Positions 29,609 through 38,425 of a DNA stretch of 64,000 bases are shown piece after piece. Both the position numbers and the translations under genes were made by a program. The stretch is taken from positions 248,001 through 312,000 of the forward strand of contig NZ_FOKF01000001.1 of assembly GCF_900111995.1 (NCBI RefSeq), written 5' to 3'. The stretch is from Collimonas sp. OK607. Its GTDB lineage: Bacteria > Pseudomonadota > Gammaproteobacteria > Burkholderiales > Burkholderiaceae_D. How positions within the stretch are numbered: position 1 is the first letter of the stretch; each line of letters opens with the position of its first letter. Under the pieces are notes generated by a model that had not been told where the DNA came from, did not search any database, and saw only the letters and a program-made list of their open reading frames with translations.

Positions 29609-32437
29609 GTGAAACAGCGATTGCAGAAATTTTGGACTAAAGACGGCGGCATGCGCTGGATCAAGGTGACTTTGCCTTTTCTGGCGATTGTGCTCTCGAT
29701 GGTAGGGCTGCTGATGTTCAGCATGAGTATCCTGTCTTCTGTGCGGGCGTTTGTCGGCGGCGAAGGCTTGTGGTCGAAGGCGCAGAAGGAGGCGGTATCC
29801 TATCTGGTTCAATATGCGGTTACGCAAGCCGAGACTGACTACCAGAAGGCGCTGCAGGCGCTGGCGGTGCCCATGGGCGATCGCCGCGCCAGGGATGAGC
29901 TGGACAAACCGGTTCCAGATCTGCAAGTAGCACGCCAAGGGTTTCTGGAAGGCGGCAATCATCCCGACGATATCGATGGCATCATTTTCCTGTATCGTAA
30001 TTTCAAGAACTTCAGCCTGCTGGCAGAGCCGCTCGCCAACTGGCAGATTGGCAACCGGCTGATTGAAGAGTTGGCTGCAGAGGCAACGCGTTTGCATGCG
30101 GCGATCGCTGCCGGCAACCCGGAGTCATCGACGCTGACGGCTAGTCTCGCCCGTATTCGTGACATAGACGCCCGTCTGACGCCTTTAGAGTTACGCTTTT
30201 CGGCCAGCTTGGGAGAGTCTTCTCGACAGGTCCAGCGTTTGTTGTTGTTTGCGACATTGGCGATTGCCATTGCACTGACGATATTCGGCAGCTGGATTTC
30301 ACGTTATCTCCTGAACAAGAGCGATGCGTTCGAAAAAGCGTTGAAGATCAGCCAGGAACGCCTGCATCTGGCGCTTGTCGGGAGTAACGATGGTTTGTGG
30401 GACTGGGATATCCAGGCAGACAACATCTACTATTCGCCACGCCTGACGGAATTGCTGGGTTACACACTGGACGATGGCGAGCCGACTCCGGTGCAATTCC
30501 TTAACTGTATCTATCCCTCGGATCTGGCGTCGGTCCGGGCAAAACTGACATCCCATCTGTACGATAATTCGCCGTGCGACATCGAATTCAGAATCGTCAC
30601 CAAGTCGGGCGATTTGCGCTGGGTGCGCTCTTGCGCGCAGTCCACTAGCAATGCCGCTGGCCAGCCGGTGCGCATGGCTGGTTCGTTTACCGATATCACC
30701 GCCCGCAAACGGTCCGAAGAGCAACTATATGCAGCAAAGGAACGGGCTCAGGTCACGCTGGAATCGATAGGCGAGGCGGTAATTACCCTGGGCACCGACG
30801 GTTTGGTCGAATATCTGAATCCGACTGCGGAAATATTAACTCGATGGACACTGGCGTCGGCGCGCGGCCTGCCGCTGGCAAAAATTCTGAGCGTGGTGGG
30901 TGAGGCGTCCGGCAAGCGGAATACTGATCTGATCAACCAGATTCTCGAGAATGGCAATCCGGTCGACCGTGAAACCAATTTGTTGTTGATATGCAATGAT
31001 GGTAGCGAGGTGGCGGTCAATCTGTCGGCCGAACCGATACGTAACCTGAGTGGCGAAACCATTGGCACCGTGCTGGTTTTGCATGACGTCAGCAAGGAGC
31101 GCGAATACGCGGCGCAGCTGTCCTATCAGGCCAGTCACGACGAATTGACCGGGCTCATCAATCGGCGCGAGTTCGAACGCCGCCTGACGGTGGCGATGAT
31201 TACTTCGCGCGATCAGCAGCGCCAGCACGCAGTGCTGTATCTCGACCTGGACCAGTTCAAGGTGGTCAATGACACTTGCGGCCATGCCGCCGGCGACGAA
31301 CTGATCCGGCAAATAAGCGTACTGTTGAAACAGCATTTGCGAGACGCCGACACCATCGCGCGTCTGGGAGGTGATGAATTCGGCGTATTGCTGGAGAACT
31401 GTCCGGTCGAATATTCGCAGCGGGTCGCGGAAGGGCTGCGGCAGACGGTCGCCGATTTCCAGTTCCTATGGGCCAACAAGCCGTTCACCATCGGGGTTAG
31501 CATCGGCCTGATTAATCTGGCGGGAGAAATGCATACCTTGGGCCAGATCATGAGCGCGGTCGACGCTGCCTGTTATCTGGCCAAGGAAAAGGGCCGAAAC
31601 CGGGTGCATGAGTACCGGCTAGATGACAGTGAACTGTCAACCCGGCACGGCGAGATGGAATGGATAACCCGTATCAATGAAGCGCTTGTCAAAGATAGAT
31701 TTTGCTTGTTCTCACAAGATATAGTCGCTTTGGGCACACCGTCGTCCGCTCACGGCGTGCATTTTGAAATCCTGCTGCGCATGCTGGACAAGGACAACAA
31801 TCTGGTGCTGCCGATGGCGTTCATTCCTGCCGCGGAACGTTACAACCTGATGCCGGCTATCGATCGCTGGGTGGTCTCTACGGTATTTGCCACGCTGGCG
31901 AAAATGCATCAGCAAGGGGGAGGGCAGGATATTGAGAGCTGCGCCATCAATTTGTCCGGCGCCAGTGTCGGGGATAACGATTTTCTCAATTTTGTGCGGG
32001 AACAGCACGTGAAATACAACATAGCGCCGCAAAGTATCTGTTTTGAAATTACAGAGACCAGCGCTATTGCAAATTTTGCCAAGGCCGCACACTTTATCCA
32101 GGAATTAAGAAGTATCGGGTATCGTTTTGCGCTGGATGATTTCGGCGCAGGCATGTCTTCGTTTGCCTACCTGAAGAATTTGCCCGTCGATTTCATCAAG
32201 ATTGACGGTTGTTTTGTAAAGGATATGTTGAATAGCCCGACCGACTACGCGATGGTCGAGGCGATCAACAAAATCGGCCACCTGATGGGGAAACAGACGA
32301 TTGCCGAATTTGCCGTAAATGAACGGATTATCGGTACGCTGACTGAGATTGGTGTGGATTTTGCTCAGGGATACGGTATCGGGCGGCCGCGCGCCTTTGG
32401 CGTCGAAACCAGTAAAATCTTGCAGAGTGTTGGTTAG
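29609..32437 (+). CDS. Membrane PAS-PAS-GGDEF-EAL cyclic-di-GMP signalling protein
   Basis: A 942-residue sensor starting at GTG 29609, with GAGG just upstream. A membrane helix at about 22-45 and another near 208-230 enclose a periplasmic sensory region. Two PAS domains follow (about 245-370 and 375-500; LRWVRSCAQ, ITARKRSEEQL). The diguanylate cyclase domain has an intact active site RLGGDEFGVLL near 590. The EAL domain (about 690-935) carries FEILLRM in place of the usual EALLR, but the downstream residues INLSG, EITETSA, DDFGAGMSSFAYL and FIKIDGCFV are kept, so phosphodiesterase activity is plausible. It would make or break c-di-GMP in response to a periplasmic or redox signal. Confidence 0.93.
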   Translation: MKQRLQKFWTKDGGMRWIKVTLPFLAIVLSMVGLLMFSMSILSSVRAFVGGEGLWSKAQKEAVSYLVQYAVTQAETDYQKALQALAVPMGDRRARDELDKPVPDLQVARQGFLEGGNHPDDIDGIIFLYRNFKNFSLLAEPLANWQIGNRLIEELAAEATRLHAAIAAGNPESSTLTASLARIRDIDARLTPLELRFSASLGESSRQVQRLLLFATLAIAIALTIFGSWISRYLLNKSDAFEKALKISQERLHLALVGSNDGLWDWDIQADNIYYSPRLTELLGYTLDDGEPTPVQFLNCIYPSDLASVRAKLTSHLYDNSPCDIEFRIVTKSGDLRWVRSCAQSTSNAAGQPVRMAGSFTDITARKRSEEQLYAAKERAQVTLESIGEAVITLGTDGLVEYLNPTAEILTRWTLASARGLPLAKILSVVGEASGKRNTDLINQILENGNPVDRETNLLLICNDGSEVAVNLSAEPIRNLSGETIGTVLVLHDVSKEREYAAQLSYQASHDELTGLINRREFERRLTVAMITSRDQQRQHAVLYLDLDQFKVVNDTCGHAAGDELIRQISVLLKQHLRDADTIARLGGDEFGVLLENCPVEYSQRVAEGLRQTVADFQFLWANKPFTIGVSIGLINLAGEMHTLGQIMSAVDAACYLAKEKGRNRVHEYRLDDSELSTRHGEMEWITRINEALVKDRFCLFSQDIVALGTPSSAHGVHFEILLRMLDKDNNLVLPMAFIPAAERYNLMPAIDRWVVSTVFATLAKMHQQGGGQDIESCAINLSGASVGDNDFLNFVREQHVKYNIAPQSICFEITETSAIANFAKAAHFIQELRSIGYRFALDDFGAGMSSFAYLKNLPVDFIKIDGCFVKDMLNSPTDYAMVEAINKIGHLMGKQTIAEFAVNERIIGTLTEIGVDFAQGYGIGRPRAFGVETSKILQSVG

Positions 32438-32461
32438 GCAACTCGAGTTGAGTAACTGAAA

Positions 32462-33682
32462 TTAAGCCAGCGCTGCTTTCAACATGCTTCTAAAGGCGCG
32501 TGGCGTGCATTGATCTATCACTACGCGCGGCGTACCGTGCCATGCGGCAAGACGCTGTAATGCTGCGGCCAGTTCAGTTACGAGTCGTACGCTGGTGCGC
32601 GTCCCCGGTTCCAGATATAGCGCCTTCACTTGAAACACGCCTTCGCTGCGGTGTGCTTTAGCATCCAGTCGTCCTGTCAGCGCGCCGCGATGCAGGATTG
32701 GCAGCGTGAAGTAGCCATAGCTGCGCTTGGCTTCCGGCGTATAGCATTCAAGCCGGTAATCGAAATCGAATAATTCCAATGCGCGCTTGCGGTCCCATAC
32801 CAGTGGATCGAAGGGCGAGAGCAGGCTGGTGGCGGTCGGTTTCAACAAGCCGTCGGCTGCTGCCAGCGCCAGTTCGCGATGGGCCGGGTGAATATATACC
32901 GGCTGCTGCCAACCTTCGACCGTCGCCCTGAGCAGGTTGCCGTCGTCGACCAGGGTTTCGGGGTCGGGTTCGGGGCGGCTCTTGGCGGTGCGGAAATAAT
33001 CGCCGATCCAGCTGGCTTTCGCTACTCCTAATGCTTGCACTGCCTTGAGCAGCAGGGTGCGCTGCGTATCTGCGGTGGACGGCATGTTGGCATCGTCCCA
33101 GTCCGGCAAGATGCGTTCGGCGAGATCGTAGATCCGATGAAAATTATGGCGCTTGGCGATCATCAGGCGACCGGCGGTAAACAATACTTCCAGCGAGCGT
33201 TTTTCCGGTTTCCATTCCCACCAGCCGCCGCCTTTACCGTCGGTACGCTTGAAATCGGCCGAGCGCACCGGGCCGTGCTGGCGGATATGCTGCACTAGCT
33301 GCTCTATGGTGGCCCGATGCTCTTCCATCCATTTGGCGGAATATTTCCAGCCCATCGAACCGGGATCGACCATACGGTGGCGGTACAAACCGTAATCTTC
33401 GATCGGCAGGAAACTGGCTTCGTGCGCCCAGTACTCGAACAACTGGCGTTCCTCCAGCAGCTCGTCCAGCCACTGCTGCTGATAGCTGCCGAGCCGGCTC
33501 CACAGCACCAGGTAGGGGCTGCGCGCCACCACATGGATGGTGTCGATTTGCAGTACGCCCATTTGCCGGATAGCGGCCAGTACGTCTTGCTTGACGGCTT
33601 TCTTGCGCACCGGATTGAGCAAGCCTTGCGCTGCCAGTTGCAGGGCGCGCGCGGCAGGCAAGGAAAGCTGGATGGAGGTCAC
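32462..33682 (-). CDS. YcaQ/AlkX-like winged-helix DNA glycosylase
   Basis: A 406-residue protein of the HTH_42 (YcaQ, COG3214) family. The N-terminal region has QMGVLQIDTIHVVARSPYLVLWSRLG. The Q-I-D triplet fits the QxD catalytic motif described for E. coli YcaQ, which unhooks DNA interstrand crosslinks. YWAHEASFLPIEDY near residue 90 and the C-terminal FDPLVWDRKRALELFDFDYRLE segment are also typical. It ends 25 bases past the convergent GGDEF-EAL gene and lies 13 bases downstream of the DyP peroxidase gene, so the two may be co-transcribed. Confidence 0.88.
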   Translation of the reverse strand: MTSIQLSLPAARALQLAAQGLLNPVRKKAVKQDVLAAIRQMGVLQIDTIHVVARSPYLVLWSRLGSYQQQWLDELLEERQLFEYWAHEASFLPIEDYGLYRHRMVDPGSMGWKYSAKWMEEHRATIEQLVQHIRQHGPVRSADFKRTDGKGGGWWEWKPEKRSLEVLFTAGRLMIAKRHNFHRIYDLAERILPDWDDANMPSTADTQRTLLLKAVQALGVAKASWIGDYFRTAKSRPEPDPETLVDDGNLLRATVEGWQQPVYIHPAHRELALAAADGLLKPTATSLLSPFDPLVWDRKRALELFDFDYRLECYTPEAKRSYGYFTLPILHRGALTGRLDAKAHRSEGVFQVKALYLEPGTRTSVRLVTELAAALQRLAAWHGTPRVVIDQCTPRAFRSMLKAALA

Positions 33683-33695
33683 GTAGAACTTTTGC

Positions 33696-34595
33696 TCAGA
33701 TGCCGATGCTGGTCAGGTCGAGACGGCTGTCACTAATTGGCGGGCACCAGTAGTAGCCGCCGGTCACCGGCCGTGAAAAGCTGAACAGGGCGTCGACGAT
33801 ATTGTCTTCGTGGCCCAGCATGCGGCGCAGGACGTTTTCGAAGCGGTCGCTGGACTCGCCGTAAGCGATGAATTCTGTGCCTTGTTGCAGGCCGGTATCC
33901 CACGGCATGGAGTGGCGCACCATGTAAGCTTCGGGCGTAAAACTTTCCTGAGCCGTACGTTTCGCATGGGCCGATTCGGGAGCGTCCTCGATTTCCTCGT
34001 TGTCGCTAATCTGGCGGCCGATGGTGGCATCGCGCTGCGCTGCCGGGAATCCGCGGAAACGCGTCAAATCATGGATCCAGCGTTGTACTGCGACAAAGCT
34101 TGAACCTTGACGTCCTGTGCCTTCCGCTACCAGCGCAGCGGCAATGGCGACCGCATCTTTGGGGTTTTCGGTACCATCCTCATAACCGGTCAGGTCGCGG
34201 TTGTCCCGATAACGGAAGGTGTCCAGTGCGTCTTCCAGCACCAGCGCATCGCCCAGTAGTTCGACCAGCTGCGCGGTGCGCTCGAACAGGCTGCTGCGCT
34301 CGCTGCCGCGCAATAAAATCCACATGGCTTGCTGGGTGGACGGTGCAGCGCAGCCGTGTCCTTCAAGCGCCGGGAACGGACGCAGGCCAGCGACATGCTG
34401 ATCCATAGCATCGACCAGGGGTGTACCCAGGCCGACGACGCCCCAGTCAGCCGCGAACACTTCGCGCAACCGGGTCAGGGCCGCTTGCAGATTGTGAGCG
34501 TTGCAATGTTCATTGAGGCGAAAGGTGAGCGAACGGCCGAGTGGCGCTAGTGTGTCGAGAATTCCTGGTTGGGCTTGAGCTGCGGTTACGGGCAT
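33696..34595 (-). CDS. DyP-type haem peroxidase
   Basis: A 299-residue dye-decolourising peroxidase. The hallmark GxxDG motif with its catalytic Asp is in GYEDGTENPKDA near residue 150. MVRHSMPWD near 225, with the conserved Arg and His by the haem, and FIAYGESSDRFENVLRRMLG near 250 follow. It lacks a Tat signal peptide, so it is cytoplasmic or the cargo of an encapsulin; no encapsulin gene is visible nearby. ATG 34595 is the natural start. Confidence 0.93.
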   Translation of the reverse strand: MPVTAAQAQPGILDTLAPLGRSLTFRLNEHCNAHNLQAALTRLREVFAADWGVVGLGTPLVDAMDQHVAGLRPFPALEGHGCAAPSTQQAMWILLRGSERSSLFERTAQLVELLGDALVLEDALDTFRYRDNRDLTGYEDGTENPKDAVAIAAALVAEGTGRQGSSFVAVQRWIHDLTRFRGFPAAQRDATIGRQISDNEEIEDAPESAHAKRTAQESFTPEAYMVRHSMPWDTGLQQGTEFIAYGESSDRFENVLRRMLGHEDNIVDALFSFSRPVTGGYYWCPPISDSRLDLTSIGI

Positions 34596-34712
34596 TACTT
34601 ATCCTTTTATCCTTTGATACTGAAGTGAGTGAAGAGGGAGTGATGGGTGATATTAGCGGATTTTGATAACTTTTTCCGTTGCCAGCAAATTTGTATGGGT
34701 CTAAGTCAGGTT

Positions 34713-36014
34713 TCAGGGTTGTGTTGCAAGCCTGGCCTGCCGCTTGCGCAAGCCAGCGATGATGTCGCGTCCCATGAAATATTCAGTCAGCCTGGTTTTC
34801 TGATGCGGCAGTAGCTGGCTGGCGGCAATCAGCGCCGGCCATGCCGACAAGGCCTTTTTGCAGACGTCGGTAATGACCTGGCGCAGCGGCGGTTCCAGCA
34901 TGCCGCTGCGATTGGCGAAAGCGCGCAGGGTCTGCGGCGACAGGAAAGACCGTTTGGCCTGGCCGTCGGCAAATTTGAGGGCGTGGCCGCTACCGTTCAG
35001 GTACACGCTATATGCCACCACATCGTAGGCCGGCGAGAATTCAATCTGGCCGTCGGCCAGATAGCGGATGCCGAAATTTTTCAAATGGGCGTCGTAATTG
35101 CCTATCAGTTCGTTGACGGTGATACGACGTAGCAGTTCATGGCAGGCCGTTTCGCCCAGCCCCGGCACGGCCCGCATCACCAGCGCCATGTCGGCGTAGG
35201 TGGCGCCGGTATATTTCTTGTCGGGATCGACACCTAGTATCTGGCAAAAATCTTCCACGTGCAGCCGGCCCGGCTGATCCCGGTCGAATCTTTGCACGGC
35301 CAGGAACTGCTGGTTTTCTCCTGCGGCATACGGATGCTCGGCCATGATCGCCGCCAACGGTTGCAAGCTGGCGCTGCACACGGTAACGCCGGCAGCCTGG
35401 GCCAGTTGCAGCGATAGATGTTCGACTTCCGGCAGATGGTCGTATTGCGAGGTTGGCAGCTTGCCGATGATATGCGCGTCTTTGTGACGGGTGCGACTGA
35501 CATATCTGCCGCCTTCCCGGATCAGGGCCAGCTTCGGTTGCATGCCGGAAATCGAGACGCCGTCCACCAGCGGCGCCGCTATCACGCTTTCTTCTATGGC
35601 TTCGTGGCCTTGGGTTACCAGGCGCGTCATCATGGAGCGCGTCAATTTGGTTGGGATAGTCCTGACTGCGCCCGGCAAGTCGCGGCCGCAGGCAGCCAGC
35701 AGTTCGAAATGATCGTCTTCCGCGCATTGGCGCTCGATGGCGATTTGCTTGCGCAATACGCCTTCCGGCAGCAAGTTCTGAAAAAAGGCAGGCAGCCGCA
35801 TCTGACCAGGCGAATTGAAAATCGCCGCCAGTGGATTGAGCAGTAAAGCCATGTCCTGTTGCGGCGTGGCTGCGCGCATCGATAGCGACAAGGTCGGCCG
35901 CTGCGGATCCTGGGCATAGGCGGGGTCGACCTGGAAGCGCACCATATCGCCATATCGGAACAGGATGCCGACCTGGCGATCCGCCACAAAAATATCCAGT
36001 GCGCTCAGATTCAT
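34713..36014 (-). CDS. hipA: HipA-like toxin kinase of a type II toxin-antitoxin system
   Basis: A 433-residue Ser/Thr kinase of the HipA family. An N-terminal barrel domain is followed by the P-loop-like SISGMQPKLALIREG near residue 155, with the conserved autophosphorylation Ser region. AVQRFDRD lies near 240. The catalytic loop NELIGNYDAHLKNFG is near 315, with Asp, His and Asn, and the metal-binding SPAYDVV near 340. E. coli HipA phosphorylates glutamyl-tRNA synthetase and causes dormancy; the target here is not evident. It overlaps the antitoxin gene by 4 bases. All key residues are present, so it should be active. Confidence 0.92.
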   Translation of the reverse strand: MNLSALDIFVADRQVGILFRYGDMVRFQVDPAYAQDPQRPTLSLSMRAATPQQDMALLLNPLAAIFNSPGQMRLPAFFQNLLPEGVLRKQIAIERQCAEDDHFELLAACGRDLPGAVRTIPTKLTRSMMTRLVTQGHEAIEESVIAAPLVDGVSISGMQPKLALIREGGRYVSRTRHKDAHIIGKLPTSQYDHLPEVEHLSLQLAQAAGVTVCSASLQPLAAIMAEHPYAAGENQQFLAVQRFDRDQPGRLHVEDFCQILGVDPDKKYTGATYADMALVMRAVPGLGETACHELLRRITVNELIGNYDAHLKNFGIRYLADGQIEFSPAYDVVAYSVYLNGSGHALKFADGQAKRSFLSPQTLRAFANRSGMLEPPLRQVITDVCKKALSAWPALIAASQLLPHQKTRLTEYFMGRDIIAGLRKRQARLATQP

Positions 36015-36316
36015 CGATCGTTCCTTTCGTTCCTTTTCTGGGCCAGTGCCGCCGCCACCAGGCTTAGCACTTCTTCTTCAGCCGGCGGGTTTGCCGCAAT
36101 CGAGGAAGCCATGGCTTTAGGCAGCAGCATCACCTCCAGTCCCAATTGATCGGCAATCGTCATCAGGGTGCTGAGGCGAGGATCGTTCTTGCCGGCAAGA
36201 ACGCCGCGTATTGTTACTGCCGTCAATCCGCTGTTGCGGGTCATGGTGATGACCGGTAGCGCCATTCTGTCTTTGGCTTGCCGGAGGATCGCGGATAGCT
36301 CGCTTAAGGTTTTCAT
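36011..36316 (-). CDS. hipB: HipB-like antitoxin, Xre-type DNA-binding protein
   Basis: A 101-residue Cro/C1-type protein. The helix-turn-helix runs through about residues 20-55 (PVITMTRNSGLTAVTIRGVLAGKNDPRL), and a short C-terminal tail would contact HipA. It is the first gene of the leftward pair, and its promoter region contains AT-rich nested palindromes that are probable autoregulatory operators. Confidence 0.9.
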   Translation of the reverse strand: MKTLSELSAILRQAKDRMALPVITMTRNSGLTAVTIRGVLAGKNDPRLSTLMTIADQLGLEVMLLPKAMASSIAANPPAEEEVLSLVAAALAQKRNERNDR

Positions 36317-36358
36317 GAGATCAATAAACTATCTTTTATGGATTTAAGAATAGTATAG

Positions 36359-36392
36359 TATCTTTTTTTGAAAAAGATATTTAAATATCTTT
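36359..36392. promoter_or_regulatory. Nested palindromes in the hipBA promoter, probable HipB operators
   Basis: AAAGATATTTAAATATCTTT at 36373-36392 is a perfect 20-bp palindrome. It is preceded by an overlapping inverted repeat, TATCTTTTT and AAAAAGATA around a TTG centre, at 36359-36379. Further TATCTTTT and AACTATCTC half-sites lie at about 36328-36337 and 36411-36420. Repeated TATC-type half-sites resemble known HipB operators. Confidence 0.75.
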
Positions 36393-36595
36393 ATTGACGA
36401 TAAGCATATTTAACTATCTCTTCGTGAATGTTTGTGTCAGGCAAAAACCATATAAGTATTGCTGAAAACCTTCGTTTTAGAAGTGGCTTGAATCGATTAA
36501 CTTGGCGCAAAGGCCGAATAACTTCGCCATCAGTTCCGTTAACCGGATTTATCACTTTTTATCACTCAGCCAATTCAATCACCAGGAGGGTTTGC

Positions 36596-37600
36596 ATGAT
36601 CGCTCGTCTTTTCAAACATTTGCCGGTTTTAGCGGCAGCTTCAGTCATCGCGGTGCTGGCCTGTCAGGCTTGGGCAGCCGGACAGGAAGTCAATGTCGCC
36701 TACCAGACGGTGGTCGAGCCAGCCAAAGTCGCTCAGGCGGACGGCGCATATGAAAAGGCCAGCGGCTGGAAAATAAACTGGAAAAAATTCGATAGCGGCG
36801 CTGACGTCATTACCGCGGTAGCTTCCGGCGATATCCAGGTGGGATATGTCGGTAGCAGCCCGCTGGCAGCAGCGGCGACGCGTGAACTGCCGATCGAAAC
36901 CATCTTGATAGCGGCGCAGATCGGCCAGGCCGAGGCGTTGGTGGTCCGCAACGGCAGCGGCATTAACACGGCGCAGGACCTGATCGGTAAAAAGATCGCC
37001 GTGCCATTTGTTTCAACCACTCACTATAGCTTGCTGGCGGCCCTCAAACACTGGGGCGTTCCTGCATCCAAGGTGCAGATCCTGAATCTGCGTCCGCAGG
37101 AAATTACCGCGGCATGGCAGCGCGGTGATATCGATGCCGCTTACGTGTGGGATCCGGCGCTGGGCAAGGTCAAGGAATCGGGTAAAGTCCTGACCGACTC
37201 GGCCGAGGTGGCGAAGTGGGGCGCGCCGACTTTCGACGCCTGGATCGTGCGCAAGGATTTTGCGCAAAAGCATCCTGATTTTGTGACTGCCTTCGTCAAA
37301 GTCACCGGTAAAGCCTATGCCGATTACCGTAGCAGCGGCGCAGACTGGAAAGCCGGTTCACCGCAATTCGAGAAAATTGCGCGGCTGACCGCGGCCAAGC
37401 AGAGCGACATCGCCGAGCTACTGGCCGGCAGCGGCTTTCCTACGCTGGCCGAACAGGGGCAACTGCTGAGCGGTCCTACCGTCAAGGCGCTGGCCGCAAC
37501 CGCCGGTTTCTTGCAAGAGCAAAAGAAGGTAGAGCGCGTATTGCCGGACTATCAACCCTATGTCAATCCGGCATTTGTCAAGCAAGCAGCGCTTCAATAA
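36596..37600 (+). CDS. tauA: Taurine-binding periplasmic protein
   Basis: A 334-residue binding protein with a signal peptide ending AWAAGQ. The mature part begins VNVAYQTVVEPAKVAQADG and includes KKFDSGADVITAVASGDIQVG, VPFVSTTHYSLLAALKHWG and TAAWQRGDIDAAYVWDPA, all closely matching TauA. ATG 36596 has AGGAGGG at ideal spacing; an in-frame start at 36428 lacks support. First gene of tauABC. No tauD dioxygenase follows, so use of taurine sulfur must rely on another enzyme or a distant gene. Confidence 0.95.
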   Translation: MIARLFKHLPVLAAASVIAVLACQAWAAGQEVNVAYQTVVEPAKVAQADGAYEKASGWKINWKKFDSGADVITAVASGDIQVGYVGSSPLAAAATRELPIETILIAAQIGQAEALVVRNGSGINTAQDLIGKKIAVPFVSTTHYSLLAALKHWGVPASKVQILNLRPQEITAAWQRGDIDAAYVWDPALGKVKESGKVLTDSAEVAKWGAPTFDAWIVRKDFAQKHPDFVTAFVKVTGKAYADYRSSGADWKAGSPQFEKIARLTAAKQSDIAELLAGSGFPTLAEQGQLLSGPTVKALAATAGFLQEQKKVERVLPDYQPYVNPAFVKQAALQ

Positions 37601-37609
37601 GGAGTCCAC

Positions 37610-38425
37610 ATGATTCGTCTGCAATCGGTGAGCGTGGCGTATCCGAACGCTGTGCGACCGCAAGAAGTCTTGCGCGATATTTCGCTGGATCTGCACGATG
37701 GCCGGTTTACGGTAGTGATCGGCGAATCCGGCTGCGGCAAGACCACTTTGCTCAACCTGATTGCCGGTTTTTTAAAGCCAAGCTCAGGTTTCGCCAGTAT
37801 CGATAACGTACCGATTACCGGGCCAGGCGCCGAGCGCGGCGTGGTTTTCCAAAGCGATACCTTGCTGCCTTGGCAAACGGTACAGGAAAATGTGGCATTC
37901 GGGCTGCGGTTGGCCGGGCAATCGGCGCAACAGCGCCAGGCCAAGGCGCGGGAATACCTGGCGCTGACCGGGCTCCGGGATTATGCCGATGCAGCCATCT
38001 GGGAATTATCAGGCGGCATGCGCCAGCGCGTCAGCCTGGCGCGCGCGTTGGCGGTAGATCCTCGTTTCCTGCTGCTGGATGAACCGTTGGGCGCACTTGA
38101 CGCCCTGACGCGCGAACAGATGCAGGAGCATTTGCTGCAGGTCTGGAAGGCGTCCGGTAAAGGCATCTTCATGATTACCCATAGCGTCGAAGAAGCCTTG
38201 TTCCTGGCAACCGACCTGGTATTGCTGCGGGCGCGGCCGGGAAGAGTGGATAGCGTGAGCCAGCTTGAATTCGGCGCCCGCTTTGCCGCTGGCGAGCCGG
38301 CGCGCAGCATCAAGTCAGATCCGGATTTCGTTCGTTTGCGCCAGGAAATCCTGGAGCAACTGCTGCATCCGCAAGCACAGCACCATCCCCGCAGCGATGT
38401 TGTATTGGAGGACGTCTTGGCATGA
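37610..38425 (+). CDS. tauB: Taurine ABC transporter ATP-binding protein
   Basis: A 271-residue ATPase with Walker A GESGCGKTT near residue 38, the Q-loop VFQSDTLLPW near 83, the signature LSGGMRQR near 133 and Walker B FLLLDEPLGALD near 153, typical of the nitrate/sulfonate/taurine group. It starts 9 bases after tauA with GGAG upstream and overlaps tauC by 4 bases. Confidence 0.95.
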   Translation: MIRLQSVSVAYPNAVRPQEVLRDISLDLHDGRFTVVIGESGCGKTTLLNLIAGFLKPSSGFASIDNVPITGPGAERGVVFQSDTLLPWQTVQENVAFGLRLAGQSAQQRQAKAREYLALTGLRDYADAAIWELSGGMRQRVSLARALAVDPRFLLLDEPLGALDALTREQMQEHLLQVWKASGKGIFMITHSVEEALFLATDLVLLRARPGRVDSVSQLEFGARFAAGEPARSIKSDPDFVRLRQEILEQLLHPQAQHHPRSDVVLEDVLA

